Positions 43,626-51,830 of a stretch of 64,000 nt of DNA are shown here, piece after piece. The notes under the pieces were generated by a model. The model worked only from the letters and a program-made list of their open reading frames with translations, was not told where the DNA came from and searched no databases. Position numbers and translations under genes: made by a program. Source of the stretch: Clostridium_AD sp050717635 (GTDB lineage Bacteria; Bacillota; Clostridia; Clostridiales; Clostridiaceae); the NCBI RefSeq assembly GCF_050717635.1, contig NZ_JBOITO010000013.1, positions 248,001-312,000 of the forward strand, written 5' to 3'. How positions within the stretch are numbered: position 1 is the first letter of the stretch; every line of letters begins with the position of its first letter.

Positions 43626-43808
43626 CTATTTAAAAATAGTAAGAATAAATGCTTCTCCTATTTCCTCAAGTAGAGGTTCTTTACTTCCTTTATTTTTCAT
43701 GGTTTTTAGAATCATAGGAATTCCTCTTCCAAGCTGGTCAATATACCTCATATTTTCCATGTATTTAACTAAAAACGGATTTCTAGCATAAGATATACCT
43801 ATTTTCAT
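43626..43808 (-). pseudogene. C-terminal fragment of an ATP-binding AlbA_2 / HATPase_c_4 type protein
   Basis: 60 codons whose product matches only the C-terminal end of the divergent-AAA (AlbA_2/HATPase_c_4) family. 'SYARNPFLVKYMENMRYIDQ' and 'LGRGIPMILKTMKNKGSKEP' are recognisable, then the ending 'GEAFILTIF'. Full-length members have about 350-480 residues; nothing of the N-terminal part is found upstream (43809-44000). It is most likely the remnant of a deleted gene, retained opposite the cca terminator. Confidence 0.65.
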
Positions 43809-44002
43809 TTTTTCAATAGAATTTTAAATTATTTAATATACTTTTTAATAATTCAGAAAACACTTTACGACAATATTTGTGGGTGATGTTACATTTTTAT
43901 CTAAAAGGAAAAAAAATTCTGAGGTGTTATAAAAATTTAGTATAAAACCTCCACTTAGGTGCAAAATAATAAAGGACGTGAAAAGTGAAAGGAGGTATTT
44001 AC

Positions 44003-44239
44003 ATGAAAGCAATTGAAACAATTACAGTAGTAAATGAATTTGGCAAGAATGTAGTTTTAGAGTTGATTGATGCTGTTAAAGTGGATGGAAGGGAATATGT
44101 GATAGTTGGTCCCAAGGATTCTGATGAGGCATATGCGTATAAGTCAGTTGTAAAGGGCGGCGAAACAGAATACTCGTCTGTAGGAGTGGGACCAGAATTT
44201 AAAAAGGTATTAGACGAATATAACAAGCATCAAAAATAA
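44003..44239 (+). CDS. DUF1292 protein (first copy)
   Basis: 78 residues from the ATG at 44003 (GGAGG 7 nt upstream); an in-frame start at 43985 lies before the ribosome site. 'ITVVNEFGKNVVLELIDAVK' and 'REYVIVGPKDSDEAYAYKSV' follow the DUF1292 pattern, as does the C-terminal 'EFKKVLDEYNKH'. It is less acidic than the paralogue at 47585. Function unknown. The 58-codon gene follows 42 nt downstream. Confidence 0.85.
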   Translation: MKAIETITVVNEFGKNVVLELIDAVKVDGREYVIVGPKDSDEAYAYKSVVKGGETEYSSVGVGPEFKKVLDEYNKHQK

Positions 44240-44281
44240 TTTGTATATTTATAAGCAATATATAGTTAGGAGGCTTTTTAT

Positions 44282-44458
44282 ATGAAGAATCGTGAACAAG
44301 CTAGTAAGGAAAATCTACGTAATTATATTAATAAGGACACAAAGACCCAAAACCCACATTCTAAAAATCAATTAATTCAAACTATTGAAGAAAGTGCATA
44401 TAATGAAAGTGTTTTTGAAACTAAAAAAAGTGAGTATGGCGGAACTAAGTCAGAATAA
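44282..44458 (+). CDS. Small polar protein, 58 residues, unknown
   Basis: ATG at 44282, 8 nt after AGGAGG (44268-44273). The product starts MKNREQASKENLRNYINKDT, is highly hydrophilic (rich in N, K, E, S and Q) and probably disordered. It is cotranscribed with the DUF1292 gene, and a strong terminator follows 16 nt after the stop. No family is recognised. The ribosome site and terminator make it a likely real gene. Confidence 0.65.
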   Translation: MKNREQASKENLRNYINKDTKTQNPHSKNQLIQTIEESAYNESVFETKKSEYGGTKSE

Positions 44459-44474
44459 CTAATAAGAATTTAAT

Positions 44475-44527
44475 AAAACAGCAGGTGTTTATTATCAATA
44501 ATATGATAATAAACATCTGCTGTTTTT
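44475..44527 (+). terminator. Intrinsic terminator, long stem
   Basis: AAAACAGCAGGTGTTTATTA pairs with TAATAAACATCTGCTGTTTT (one G-U pair) and the stem extends to TCA/TGA, followed by a T-run. Confidence 0.9.
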
Positions 44528-44587
44528 GTTATACTATAATAGTGTAAAGTTTATAAATAAGAATAACAAGTGGAAAGGAATTAATTT

Positions 44588-45217
44588 ATGATAAAAATAT
44601 TTGAAGAATTTGAGAAGCATCTAATGGAAGATGGTAAACCTTCTATATATTTTAAAGAAATAATGATAAGTCGAAGCATTATTTCTGAATATCCAGTTTC
44701 ATTATTAAAAGCCTTAGTAGAAACACCTCAATCTCCAGAGCATCACCCAGAAGGCAGTGCATGGATTCATACACTGCTAGTGGTAGATAATGCAGCCAAA
44801 GTAAAAGAGCTAAGCCAAAATCCTAGAGCCTTTATGTGGGGTGCATTGCTACATGATTTAGGGAAAGCACCTACTACAAAAATTTGTAAGGGCAAAATAA
44901 CTTCTTATGACCATGACAAGGTAGGTGCAGAGCTTTGTAGAGAATTTCTTCGAGTGTTTACAAAGGACCAAGAATTTATTAAGGAAGTTACAGCTTTAGT
45001 TAGGTGGCATATGCAAACATTATTTGTAATAAAAGATTTACCTTTTGGAGATGTGAGGGGCATGGCATCAGAGACAAGCATTAGTGAAATTGCATTGTTA
45101 TCACAGTGCGATAGATTGGGAAGAGGTCAACTTAGTGCCAGTAAAATCAAAGAAGAGAAGGAGAACATTAAATCTTTTGTTCGAAAATGCAACGAAATTT
45201 TATTGTCTTCGAAATAG
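44588..45217 (+). CDS. HD-domain phosphohydrolase
   Basis: 209 residues. HD metal residues appear as 'HTLLVVDNAA' (first His), 'MWGALLHDLGKAPTTK' (HD), and 'YDHDKVGAEL' and 'LVRWHMQTLF' (later ligands). The family cleaves phosphate esters of nucleotides or RNA; the substrate is unknown. It resembles stand-alone HD domains related to that of CCA transferases, whose gene is 1 kb upstream. Followed by a long hairpin element. Confidence 0.85.
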   Translation: MIKIFEEFEKHLMEDGKPSIYFKEIMISRSIISEYPVSLLKALVETPQSPEHHPEGSAWIHTLLVVDNAAKVKELSQNPRAFMWGALLHDLGKAPTTKICKGKITSYDHDKVGAELCREFLRVFTKDQEFIKEVTALVRWHMQTLFVIKDLPFGDVRGMASETSISEIALLSQCDRLGRGQLSASKIKEEKENIKSFVRKCNEILLSSK

Positions 45218-45240
45218 GATTACTAAATAAAAGTATTCAT

Positions 45241-45406
45241 TATTACAAATGCACTCACGTCGCCAAGTAATTCTAAAAATTATTTTATCGATATCTACTA
45301 AAAAACGCAAACTCGCTAACGCTCAAACATGCGTTTTTCTATACGTAGCTATAGATAAAATAATTTAAGAATTACTAAGGCTTGTTCGAATGCATTTTAC
45401 ATAATA
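45241..45406. repeat. Long imperfect hairpin element (about 166 bp)
   Basis: Arms pair through AATGCA with TGCATT, AGTAATTCT with AGAATTACT, TTATTTTATC with GATAAAATAA, and AAAAACGCA with TGCGTTTTT, the last pair enclosing a GC-richer centre (AACTCGCTAACGCTCAAACA). It lies 24 nt after the HD gene stop. It is placed and built like the elements at 16689 and 61922, though its core is more diverged. Confidence 0.7.
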
Positions 45407-45614
45407 TATACTTTCATTAATAAATCTATAATTCCAAGAGATACTAATATAGTAATAAAGCTAATAGCTCAAAAGATGGTTATAAGCGTGTATAAAAAAT
45501 ATTCGAATCCTGTGGTATACTGATAGAGTATTTAATATAAAATATCATGTGTAGAAAAAGAAGCCCAGGACCTTGCAGGCATGGGGGAGATTAAGATAAG
45601 TGGAGATGATTTAA
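45407..45614 (+). other. Leader region before the radical SAM gene
   Basis: A TATACT at about 45518-45523 is a plausible -10 box. A GC-rich patch, CCCAGGACCTTGCAGGCATG (45564-45583), can fold as CCCA...TGGG with an inner CC/GG; it stands out in this AT-rich context, but I do not recognise it as a known RNA. Confidence 0.3.
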
Positions 45615-46484
45615 TTGAGATATGAAGGAACGGTATATAGACCACCTAGTGAGGCGTATAGTCTTATAGTACAAGTTACTATTGGATGTTCACATAATGG
45701 GTGTAGTTTTTGTGGGATGTACAAGGATAAAAAGTTTAGGGTACGTGATTTAAAAGAAATTATGGAAGATTTGGAAGAGGCTAAGTTAAATAGTGGGATA
45801 ATTAAAAAGGTATTTTTAGCGGATGGAGATGCACTAGTGCTTGAAACTGAAAAATTGAAAGCTATACTTTTAAAAATAAAAGAATTATTTCCTCAGTGCG
45901 AGCGGGTAGGGATTTATGCTACTCCAAAGGACATTTTAAGAAAATCCTTAGATGAACTTAGGGAACTTAAAGATTGCGGTATAGGAATTGTGTATCTAGG
46001 TGTGGAATCTGGAAGTAATGATATATTAAAAAATATAAATAAGGGGGTAACTGCCCAGGAAATGATTATGGCAGGGTGCAAGATTAAGGAAAGTGGAATA
46101 AAGTTATCTACTACCCTTATTTCAGGAATTGGAGGAAACTTAAAAAGTAGAGAGCATGCAATGGAATCTGCTAGGATCATAAGTGCTATAAATCCTGATT
46201 ATGTAGGGCTTTTAACACTAATGCTTGAAAGTGGAACTCCCATATATGAAGATGTGAAAAAGTGTGATTTTAATTTATTAAATCCAGAACAAGTAATGGT
46301 TGAGACAAGAGAATTTTTGAAAAATGTAGAGGTTACTAATTGTATATTTAGAAGTAATCATGCTTCAAATTATATGGCATTAGCTGGAACATTACCAGGA
46401 GATAAAAATAAGTTATTAAGGGATATTGACCGTGCCATTAAAGGTAAGTCTAGTTATAAACAAGAAGAATATAGAAGACTTTAA
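45615..46484 (+). CDS. Radical SAM protein
   Basis: 289 residues from the TTG at 45615 (GGAGATGAT upstream). The cluster cysteines are in 'VTIGCSHNGCSFCGMYKDKK', a CX4CX2C spacing, and the barrel continues with 'FLADGDALVLETEKLKAILL' and 'YLGVESGSNDILKNINKGVT'. This is the type often annotated as coproporphyrinogen oxidase-like or 'B12-binding-less' radical SAM. The reaction is unknown. It precedes birA by 26 nt and may be cotranscribed with it. Confidence 0.88.
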   Translation: MRYEGTVYRPPSEAYSLIVQVTIGCSHNGCSFCGMYKDKKFRVRDLKEIMEDLEEAKLNSGIIKKVFLADGDALVLETEKLKAILLKIKELFPQCERVGIYATPKDILRKSLDELRELKDCGIGIVYLGVESGSNDILKNINKGVTAQEMIMAGCKIKESGIKLSTTLISGIGGNLKSREHAMESARIISAINPDYVGLLTLMLESGTPIYEDVKKCDFNLLNPEQVMVETREFLKNVEVTNCIFRSNHASNYMALAGTLPGDKNKLLRDIDRAIKGKSSYKQEEYRRL

Positions 46485-46510
46485 AACAAAAAAAAGGGCG
46501 TGTGGGTCAT

Positions 46511-47500
46511 ATGAAGGGGAAAATTCTTAGAATACTAAAAGGCAGTGGAAATGATTTTGTGTCTGGTGAAAAAATCAGTGAAGAACTAGGTGTTAGCCGT
46601 GCTGCTGTGTGGAAATACATAAATGCAATTAAAGAGGATGGCTATGAAATTGAAGCAATTTCAAGAAAGGGTTATAGAATAATTTCGTCTCCAGATATTC
46701 TTACATCGGAGGAAGTAGAGAGCCTTCTAAGAACAAAGTACATAGGTAAAAATATAATTTATTACGAGTCTGTTGGCTCAACAAATTCTAAGGCTAAAGA
46801 ATTGGCAGAAGGCGGACAAGAACATGGTACAGTCATAATAAGTGAAGAGCAAACATTGGGTCGTGGACGGTTAGGAAGGAATTGGGTATCTCCTAAATAT
46901 AAGGGTATATGGATGTCAATAATACTTAGGCCAGATATAATTACAAAAAACATATCTCAAATAACTTTAATTGGGGCAGCTGCTGTTCAAAAGGCTATTA
47001 TGAAAATGGGAATTAAAACTGGTATTAAGTGGCCAAATGATATAGTACTTAGTAGTAAAAAAGTATGTGGTATATTAACAGAAATGAGTGGAGAAATAGA
47101 TCATATTAATTATTTGGTTATGGGAATTGGTATAAATGTAAACCTTAAAGAGGAAGATATACCTGTGGATCTAAAAAATGTGGCTACTTCTCTTTTAATA
47201 GAGAGTGGTAAACGTATTGATAGGAAAATACTACTTGCAAATGTATTAAACAATTTTGAAGAGTTATATGGTGATTTTGTTCTAAGTGGAAATATCAAGG
47301 AAACTATAGAGATTTGCAGAGAAAATTCTATACTTATAGGAAGTGAAATTAAATTAATTAATAGAGGACAAGTAACAATTGCTAAAGCAATAAATATAAG
47401 TGATAGTGGAGAATTAGTTATTGAAAATAATAAGGGAAATATAGAGAATATTGTTTCAGGAGAAGTTTCTATTAGAGGAATTTATGGTTATGGTAAATAA
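46511..47500 (+). CDS. birA: Biotin operon repressor / biotin-[acetyl-CoA-carboxylase] ligase
   Basis: 329 residues from the ATG at 46511 (a GTG at 46502 is an alternative). The N-terminal winged helix 'SGEKISEELGVSRAAVWKYI' binds DNA. The ligase domain has 'SVGSTNSKAKELA', 'TLGRGRLGRNWVSP' and 'GIKWPNDIVLSSKKVCGILT', followed by a short C-terminal cap. It attaches biotin to carboxylases and represses biotin genes. No biotin operon is visible in this window. Confidence 0.95.
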   Translation: MKGKILRILKGSGNDFVSGEKISEELGVSRAAVWKYINAIKEDGYEIEAISRKGYRIISSPDILTSEEVESLLRTKYIGKNIIYYESVGSTNSKAKELAEGGQEHGTVIISEEQTLGRGRLGRNWVSPKYKGIWMSIILRPDIITKNISQITLIGAAAVQKAIMKMGIKTGIKWPNDIVLSSKKVCGILTEMSGEIDHINYLVMGIGINVNLKEEDIPVDLKNVATSLLIESGKRIDRKILLANVLNNFEELYGDFVLSGNIKETIEICRENSILIGSEIKLINRGQVTIAKAINISDSGELVIENNKGNIENIVSGEVSIRGIYGYGK

Positions 47501-47584
47501 GTAAATAAGGCATATAATTTTATATAGACATATTAGCTATATTAAAGGTATAATGTTTTTAATAAGTTTGAAAGGAGAATGATC

Positions 47585-47827
47585 ATGGAAGAGAATAAAA
47601 TTATAACAATGCTAGATGAAGATGGAGAAAAGGTTGAATTTGAATTAGTTGAAATAATTGAATTAAATGAAAATAAATATGCACTGTTAGCTCCTGTAGG
47701 AGATGAAGACGATGCATATGTCTATAAAATTGAAGAGGTAGACGGTAAAAAGGAATATATTGCAGTAGAAGATGAAGAAGAATTTGAAAAAGTATTAGAA
47801 GAATATGAATCAACTTTTGATGAATAG
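47585..47827 (+). CDS. DUF1292 protein (second copy)
   Basis: 80 residues from the ATG at 47585 (AAAGGAG 7 nt upstream; an ATG at 47579 is too close). The protein is very acidic: 'ITMLDEDGEKVEFELVEIIE', 'YALLAPVGDEDDAYVYKIEE' and 'EEFEKVLEEYE' match the DUF1292 pattern. Paralogue of the gene at 44003. Function unknown. Single-gene unit with a terminator immediately downstream. Confidence 0.9.
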   Translation: MEENKIITMLDEDGEKVEFELVEIIELNENKYALLAPVGDEDDAYVYKIEEVDGKKEYIAVEDEEEFEKVLEEYESTFDE

Positions 47828-47865
47828 ATAAAAACCAATAAACCGCACGGTTTGTTGGTTTTTAT
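47828..47865 (+). terminator. Intrinsic terminator
   Basis: AAAAACCAATAAACCG pairs with CGGTTTGTTGGTTTTT (one G-U pair) around a short loop, followed by T-rich sequence. Confidence 0.88.
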
Positions 47866-47897
47866 TATAAATATAATTACAGTGGGGAGTTGAAATT

Positions 47898-48386
47898 TTG
47901 AAGCTACTAAGTATTAATATGAAGGCATTTATAGAAACAATTTCATCAGTGGATGATGATTTAGGAAAAAGTTTTTTAGATACACATACTGGTGAGGCTA
48001 TTTATATACCATCGGAAGTATGTTTAGCCTTAGAAAATGAAACATTAAAAGAAGATACATTTGATACTTGGTTAAAAGAATTTGTTAGTGTAGCTATACT
48101 CATTAGCGAAGATGAGGATAATAGATATATAAAAACTCCCATTATTGATGATGATTTTTATATAGGCAAAATGAAGATATACGCTAATTTAATCAGTGAT
48201 CTAGATTTAAAAGTAGAAGTACAAAAAGCATTAAATAGTGGTGAACCTATAAAAAGGTTTAAGCATATTTTAATGGATAAGGAAAGTGAAATAGATAAGT
48301 GGTATAAATATGAAGATAACTGTGTATACGAATTTGTTATAGCCTGGCTAAAGTCAAATGCCATTGAGTTAAAGTATTTAAATTAA
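47898..48386 (+). CDS. UPF0158 family protein
   Basis: 162 residues. The start is a TTG at 47898 with GTGGGGAG upstream; an ATG at 47919 is possible. 'FLDTHTGEAIYIPSEV' and the C-terminal 'WYKYEDNCVYEFVIAWLKSN' fit UPF0158 proteins, small cytoplasmic proteins of unknown function. It precedes mgtC by 33 nt. Confidence 0.75.
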   Translation: MKLLSINMKAFIETISSVDDDLGKSFLDTHTGEAIYIPSEVCLALENETLKEDTFDTWLKEFVSVAILISEDEDNRYIKTPIIDDDFYIGKMKIYANLISDLDLKVEVQKALNSGEPIKRFKHILMDKESEIDKWYKYEDNCVYEFVIAWLKSNAIELKYLN

Positions 48387-48419
48387 ATAGAATATGATAA
48401 ATTTTACGGGGGAATGTAG

Positions 48420-49130
48420 ATGTTAGCTTATGAAGTAGCTATTAGGCTTGTGCTGGCAGTTGTAGTTGGTGGCTTAATTGGATACGAGAGAGAATCTAAA
48501 AATAGACCTGCTGGTTTTAGAACACATATACTGGTATGTTTAGGTGCAGCAATCACCTCGATGATACAATTATATTCAATTCAAGATGCTGTGAATATTA
48601 TTCTGCTGCATCCAGAACTCCAAAACGCACTAAAGGCAGATATTGGGCGGCTTGGTGCGTCAGTTATAACAGGAGTAGGTTTCTTAGGAGCAGGTACTAT
48701 TATGCATGAAAAGGGATCCATAAAGGGACTTACTACTGCAGCAAGTATATGGACAGTGGCATCAATTGGGCTTGCAGTGGGGCTTGGTTATTATACTTTA
48801 ACTGTATTATCAACTATAAGTGTTTTTATAGTATTAGTATTTCTTAAGAATATTGAAGGTAAGATCTTTAAAAATACTAAAATTATAAAAATAGAAATTC
48901 AATATGGAAACAAGAAAAACATGGTAGAGAAATTAGAACAATACTTTGATGGTATGGGGATAAAAGTTAAAAATATAGAATTTTTAATTGACGATGAAGA
49001 TGAGGATGAAAATCTACATTATAGCACAACAATGTATACAGTTTTAGCGAAAAAGCATATTAGGAGCAGTGAGGTTGTGCAAAAATTATGTATTTTAGAA
49101 GACATATACAAAGCAACTATATTGGATTAG
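48420..49130 (+). CDS. MgtC/SapB family membrane protein
   Basis: 236 residues: four or five N-terminal membrane helices with 'GGLIGYERESKNRPAGFRTH' and 'LVCLGAAITSM', 'VGFLGAGTIM', 'TTAASIWTVASIGLAVGLGY', all core MgtC motifs, then a cytoplasmic ACT-like C-terminal domain (about 155-236). The family is linked to magnesium homeostasis and acid or phosphate stress; the exact activity is not settled. Start ATG with GGGGGAATG upstream. Confidence 0.92.
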   Translation: MLAYEVAIRLVLAVVVGGLIGYERESKNRPAGFRTHILVCLGAAITSMIQLYSIQDAVNIILLHPELQNALKADIGRLGASVITGVGFLGAGTIMHEKGSIKGLTTAASIWTVASIGLAVGLGYYTLTVLSTISVFIVLVFLKNIEGKIFKNTKIIKIEIQYGNKKNMVEKLEQYFDGMGIKVKNIEFLIDDEDEDENLHYSTTMYTVLAKKHIRSSEVVQKLCILEDIYKATILD

Positions 49131-49156
49131 AAATGTGAATTGTTAAAATTAAACTC

Positions 49157-49187
49157 AAAAAGAGCCCTAATAATTAGGGCTCTTTTT
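49157..49187. terminator. Bidirectional terminator
   Basis: AAAAAGAGCCCTAA pairs perfectly with TTAGGGCTCTTTTT around TAA. Shared by mgtC and the convergent RNA helicase gene. Confidence 0.92.
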
Positions 49188-49201
49188 TGAGCTAATACAA
49201 T

Positions 49202-50785
49202 CTATCTTCTAGATTTAGCAACTTCAATATTAACTTTTCTTTTATTTAATTTCTGACCTGAGCTTTTTCTTAATATAGCATCAACTAGGTTTTCAGGAAC
49301 ATCTAGAAAAGAGAATTTATCTAGAATATCAATACGGCCAAGTTCATTTTTATTAATATTAGCAGTTTCAGCTAGGAAAGCTATAATATCTTTAGTCATA
49401 ACTTCATCCATTCTTCCTATAGAAAGGAACAGTCTAACGTTATCTGCTGTTGATACAGTATCATCTGCATAGTTATAGTTAACTTCTTTATCAAAAATAA
49501 TTTTGATTAGAGAAGCAGCTACATCTTCAGCACCAAATTCGTCAGTTAGTGTTTTACCTAGAGGAACAAAGTTATCGTATAAATTTTCTGTTAATGTTAA
49601 TTTTATAGATTTTAAAATTGTATCTGATTTAGCTGCAAAAATATCTGGTATACTAGGTACAGCTTTTTTAGTTATTACGCTTTTAGTGTCACGTTCAATT
49701 TGTCTTATAGCAGATGCTTCTCTTCTTGTAATAAGACTATAAGCTATTCCTTCTTTACCAGCTCTTCCTGTTCTTCCAATTCTATGTACGTAGCTTTCTG
49801 TATCTTGTGGTAAATCATAGTTTATTACATGAGTAATATCATCAACATCGATACCTCTTGCTGCTACATCTGTTGCAATTAAGAAATTTAGATTACCATC
49901 TTTGAATTTCTTGAGAGTGTTCATTCTTTGGCTTTGTTTCATATCTCCATGCATACCATCTACTGTATAACCTCTAGGTTGTAATTTTTCTACTAACTCA
50001 TCTACACCTTTTTTAGTTTTACAGAATAATATGCAAGTTTTAGGAGCATCAACATCAAGTATTCTACATAATGATTCAAATTTATTTTTTGAATTTACTT
50101 CGTAATAATATTGTTTAGTTTTAGAAACAGTCATAGATTTCTTTTCAATTGCAATAATCTTTGTATCAGGTCTCATATATTTTTTCGACAATATTTTAAT
50201 AGCCCTTGGCATAGTGGCTGAGAAAAGTAAAGTCTGTCTATCTTCGCTTAAGTTACTTATAATACTTTCTATATCTTCTATAAAGCCCATGTTTAACATT
50301 TCGTCTGCTTCATCTAAAACAAGAAACTTAGCATTTGCGAGTTTTAAAGTACCTTTTCTAATATGGTCGAGAAGTCTTCCAGGGGTTCCAACAACAATAT
50401 CTACGCCTCTTTTTAAAGCAGATATTTGTCTGTCAATAGATTGACCGCCATATATTGGTAATATCTTAATTCTTTCATGTTTTGCAATACGTTGAAGTTC
50501 TTCAGAAACTTGAACAGCAAGTTCTCTTGTTGGAGACATTATTATTGCTTGGATTTTTCCATTGCCTTTTTCCATTCTGCTTAAAATAGGTGCACCAAAG
50601 GCTAATGTTTTACCAGTTCCTGTTTGTGCTTGCCCTATAATATCAAAACCGTCTAATACAACTGGAATAGCTTTTTCTTGTATGTCAGATGGGTGTTCAA
50701 ATTTCAAATCTTGTATAGCATGTAATACAGACTCGTTTAGTCCTAGTTCTTCAAATTTCTTTTTTACAGTTTCAGTTTTAGTCAT
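49202..50785 (-). CDS. DEAD-box RNA helicase (DeaD/CshA-type)
   Basis: 527 residues. The Q motif region, 'AQTGTGKT' (I), 'SPTRELAVQ' (Ia), 'VLDEADEMLNMGF' (II), 'FSATMP' (III), 'ATDVAARGIDVD' (V) and 'HRIGRTGRAGKEG' (VI) are all present. A DbpA-like RNA-binding domain occupies about 455-525 and a basic tail follows ('KLNKRKVNIEVAKSRR'). It should unwind rRNA during ribosome assembly or help mRNA turnover, especially in the cold. ATG with AAAGAGGAAT upstream. Confidence 0.93.
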   Translation of the reverse strand: MTKTETVKKKFEELGLNESVLHAIQDLKFEHPSDIQEKAIPVVLDGFDIIGQAQTGTGKTLAFGAPILSRMEKGNGKIQAIIMSPTRELAVQVSEELQRIAKHERIKILPIYGGQSIDRQISALKRGVDIVVGTPGRLLDHIRKGTLKLANAKFLVLDEADEMLNMGFIEDIESIISNLSEDRQTLLFSATMPRAIKILSKKYMRPDTKIIAIEKKSMTVSKTKQYYYEVNSKNKFESLCRILDVDAPKTCILFCKTKKGVDELVEKLQPRGYTVDGMHGDMKQSQRMNTLKKFKDGNLNFLIATDVAARGIDVDDITHVINYDLPQDTESYVHRIGRTGRAGKEGIAYSLITRREASAIRQIERDTKSVITKKAVPSIPDIFAAKSDTILKSIKLTLTENLYDNFVPLGKTLTDEFGAEDVAASLIKIIFDKEVNYNYADDTVSTADNVRLFLSIGRMDEVMTKDIIAFLAETANINKNELGRIDILDKFSFLDVPENLVDAILRKSSGQKLNKRKVNIEVAKSRR

Positions 50786-50894
50786 TAAAATTCCTCTTTC
50801 TTTTCATAAAGTATCAAATACATCTCATATTAATAAGTATATGCAGAATAGCGAATATTAAACTAAAAAGCAAAATTACATTGCTTTTTAATAA

Positions 50895-51419
50895 TTATTT
50901 CAAAAAATTCCTCAAAATTGGGTTCTTCTCAATAACATAAATAAGAGGTAATCCAATTCCATAACAGCAGACTAATTGTCCCCATCCAACTTGTAATATA
51001 CAAAGTAAAAGGGGAATGTCTTTAACGTATAAAAGCTTTAACAGTATGCCTATAATAATGGCATTGACTACTACAGCCGGTAATGGAGCAAGTATTCTTT
51101 TGAATTTAAGTTTGCTTTTACCAATATAGTAGGTTGAGATTGCAGCTATAAACGTTGCAAGGGAACCGAAAATCATATCCATAATACCTACTGGACTCAT
51201 GACATTAGAAACTATACAACCTATTACTAGTCCTGGGATTGAAAAGGATGCAAAGTAAGGTAAGATAGTAAGTCCTTCAGCAATACGATATTGAATAACT
51301 CCAAAGCTGAAAAACGATAAGCTTAGAGTTAAAGCCGCATAAATAGCAGCTACCATTCCTGCAAAAACAATTTTTCTTGTTTTTACAGACGTAGTTCCTT
51401 CATTTAATTTAATATTCAT
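50895..51419 (-). CDS. queT: QueT-type preQ1/queuosine precursor transporter
   Basis: 174 residues with about five membrane helices. 'MVAAIYAALTLSLSFFSFGV', 'QYRIAEGLTILPYF' and 'GCIVSNVMSPVGIMDMIFGS' are typical QueT (PF06177) blocks. It is thought to be the S component of an ECF-type transporter importing queuosine precursors. A preQ1-I riboswitch covers its ribosome site (51427-51470), which strongly supports the function. No ECF A/T genes are present, as expected for group II S components. Confidence 0.93.
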   Translation of the reverse strand: MNIKLNEGTTSVKTRKIVFAGMVAAIYAALTLSLSFFSFGVIQYRIAEGLTILPYFASFSIPGLVIGCIVSNVMSPVGIMDMIFGSLATFIAAISTYYIGKSKLKFKRILAPLPAVVVNAIIIGILLKLLYVKDIPLLLCILQVGWGQLVCCYGIGLPLIYVIEKNPILRNFLK

Positions 51420-51426
51420 TTTTGTG

Positions 51427-51470
51427 CCTCCGTAGTTTTGTTTTCAGACAGGATGGTTACGAACTGTCTA
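51427..51470 (-). promoter_or_regulatory. preQ1-I riboswitch controlling queT translation
   Basis: On the - strand AGACAG (51464-51469) pairs with CTGTCT (51446-51451) around the conserved loop TTCGTAACCATC. The tail GAAAACAAAACTA folds back into the minor groove as in the known pseudoknot and runs into GGAGG (51427-51431), the queT ribosome site. Binding of preQ1 should hide the ribosome site. Confidence 0.9.
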
Positions 51471-51491
51471 TGAGTATTCGACCGAACCTTA

Positions 51492-51520
51492 ATTCTACTA
51501 TATTTTTTAGTATTAGTCAA
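51492..51520 (-). promoter_or_regulatory. Sigma-A promoter of queT
   Basis: On the - strand TTGACT (51515-51520), a 17-nt spacer and TAGAAT (51492-51497). The predicted start is about 15 nt ahead of the riboswitch. Confidence 0.75.
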
Positions 51521-51830
51521 ATATATTTATATTATTACATTGTCAATTAAATTGTGTTTTAATTTCCTGAAAAATGAGAGGTATACTATAATGTAATTAA
51601 ACTTATTTTACATTATATAGGTGCTTGTACAAGAGAAGTTATACAAGAGGAATATATATTTACTTTTATTGAATGAAATAGTACAAATAATAAAGATGAT
51701 ATTCAACAATAAAGTAGTCTAAAAAAGTAAAAAGTGTGATATAGTTAATTTGTGTATATTTTTTATTTTTTGATGTTATAATCATTTAGAAAAGTTATAA
51801 CAACATAGTTTTAGGTTAAAGGAGAATATG
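51521..51830. other. Intergenic region upstream of the M16 peptidase gene
   Basis: About 310 bp of AT-rich sequence. TATAAT at 51777-51782 is a good -10 box for the peptidase, without a clear -35. The inverted bits near 51620-51650 (TTGTACAAGAG...TTATACAAGAGG) form a short direct repeat. Nothing else is seen. Confidence 0.35.
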
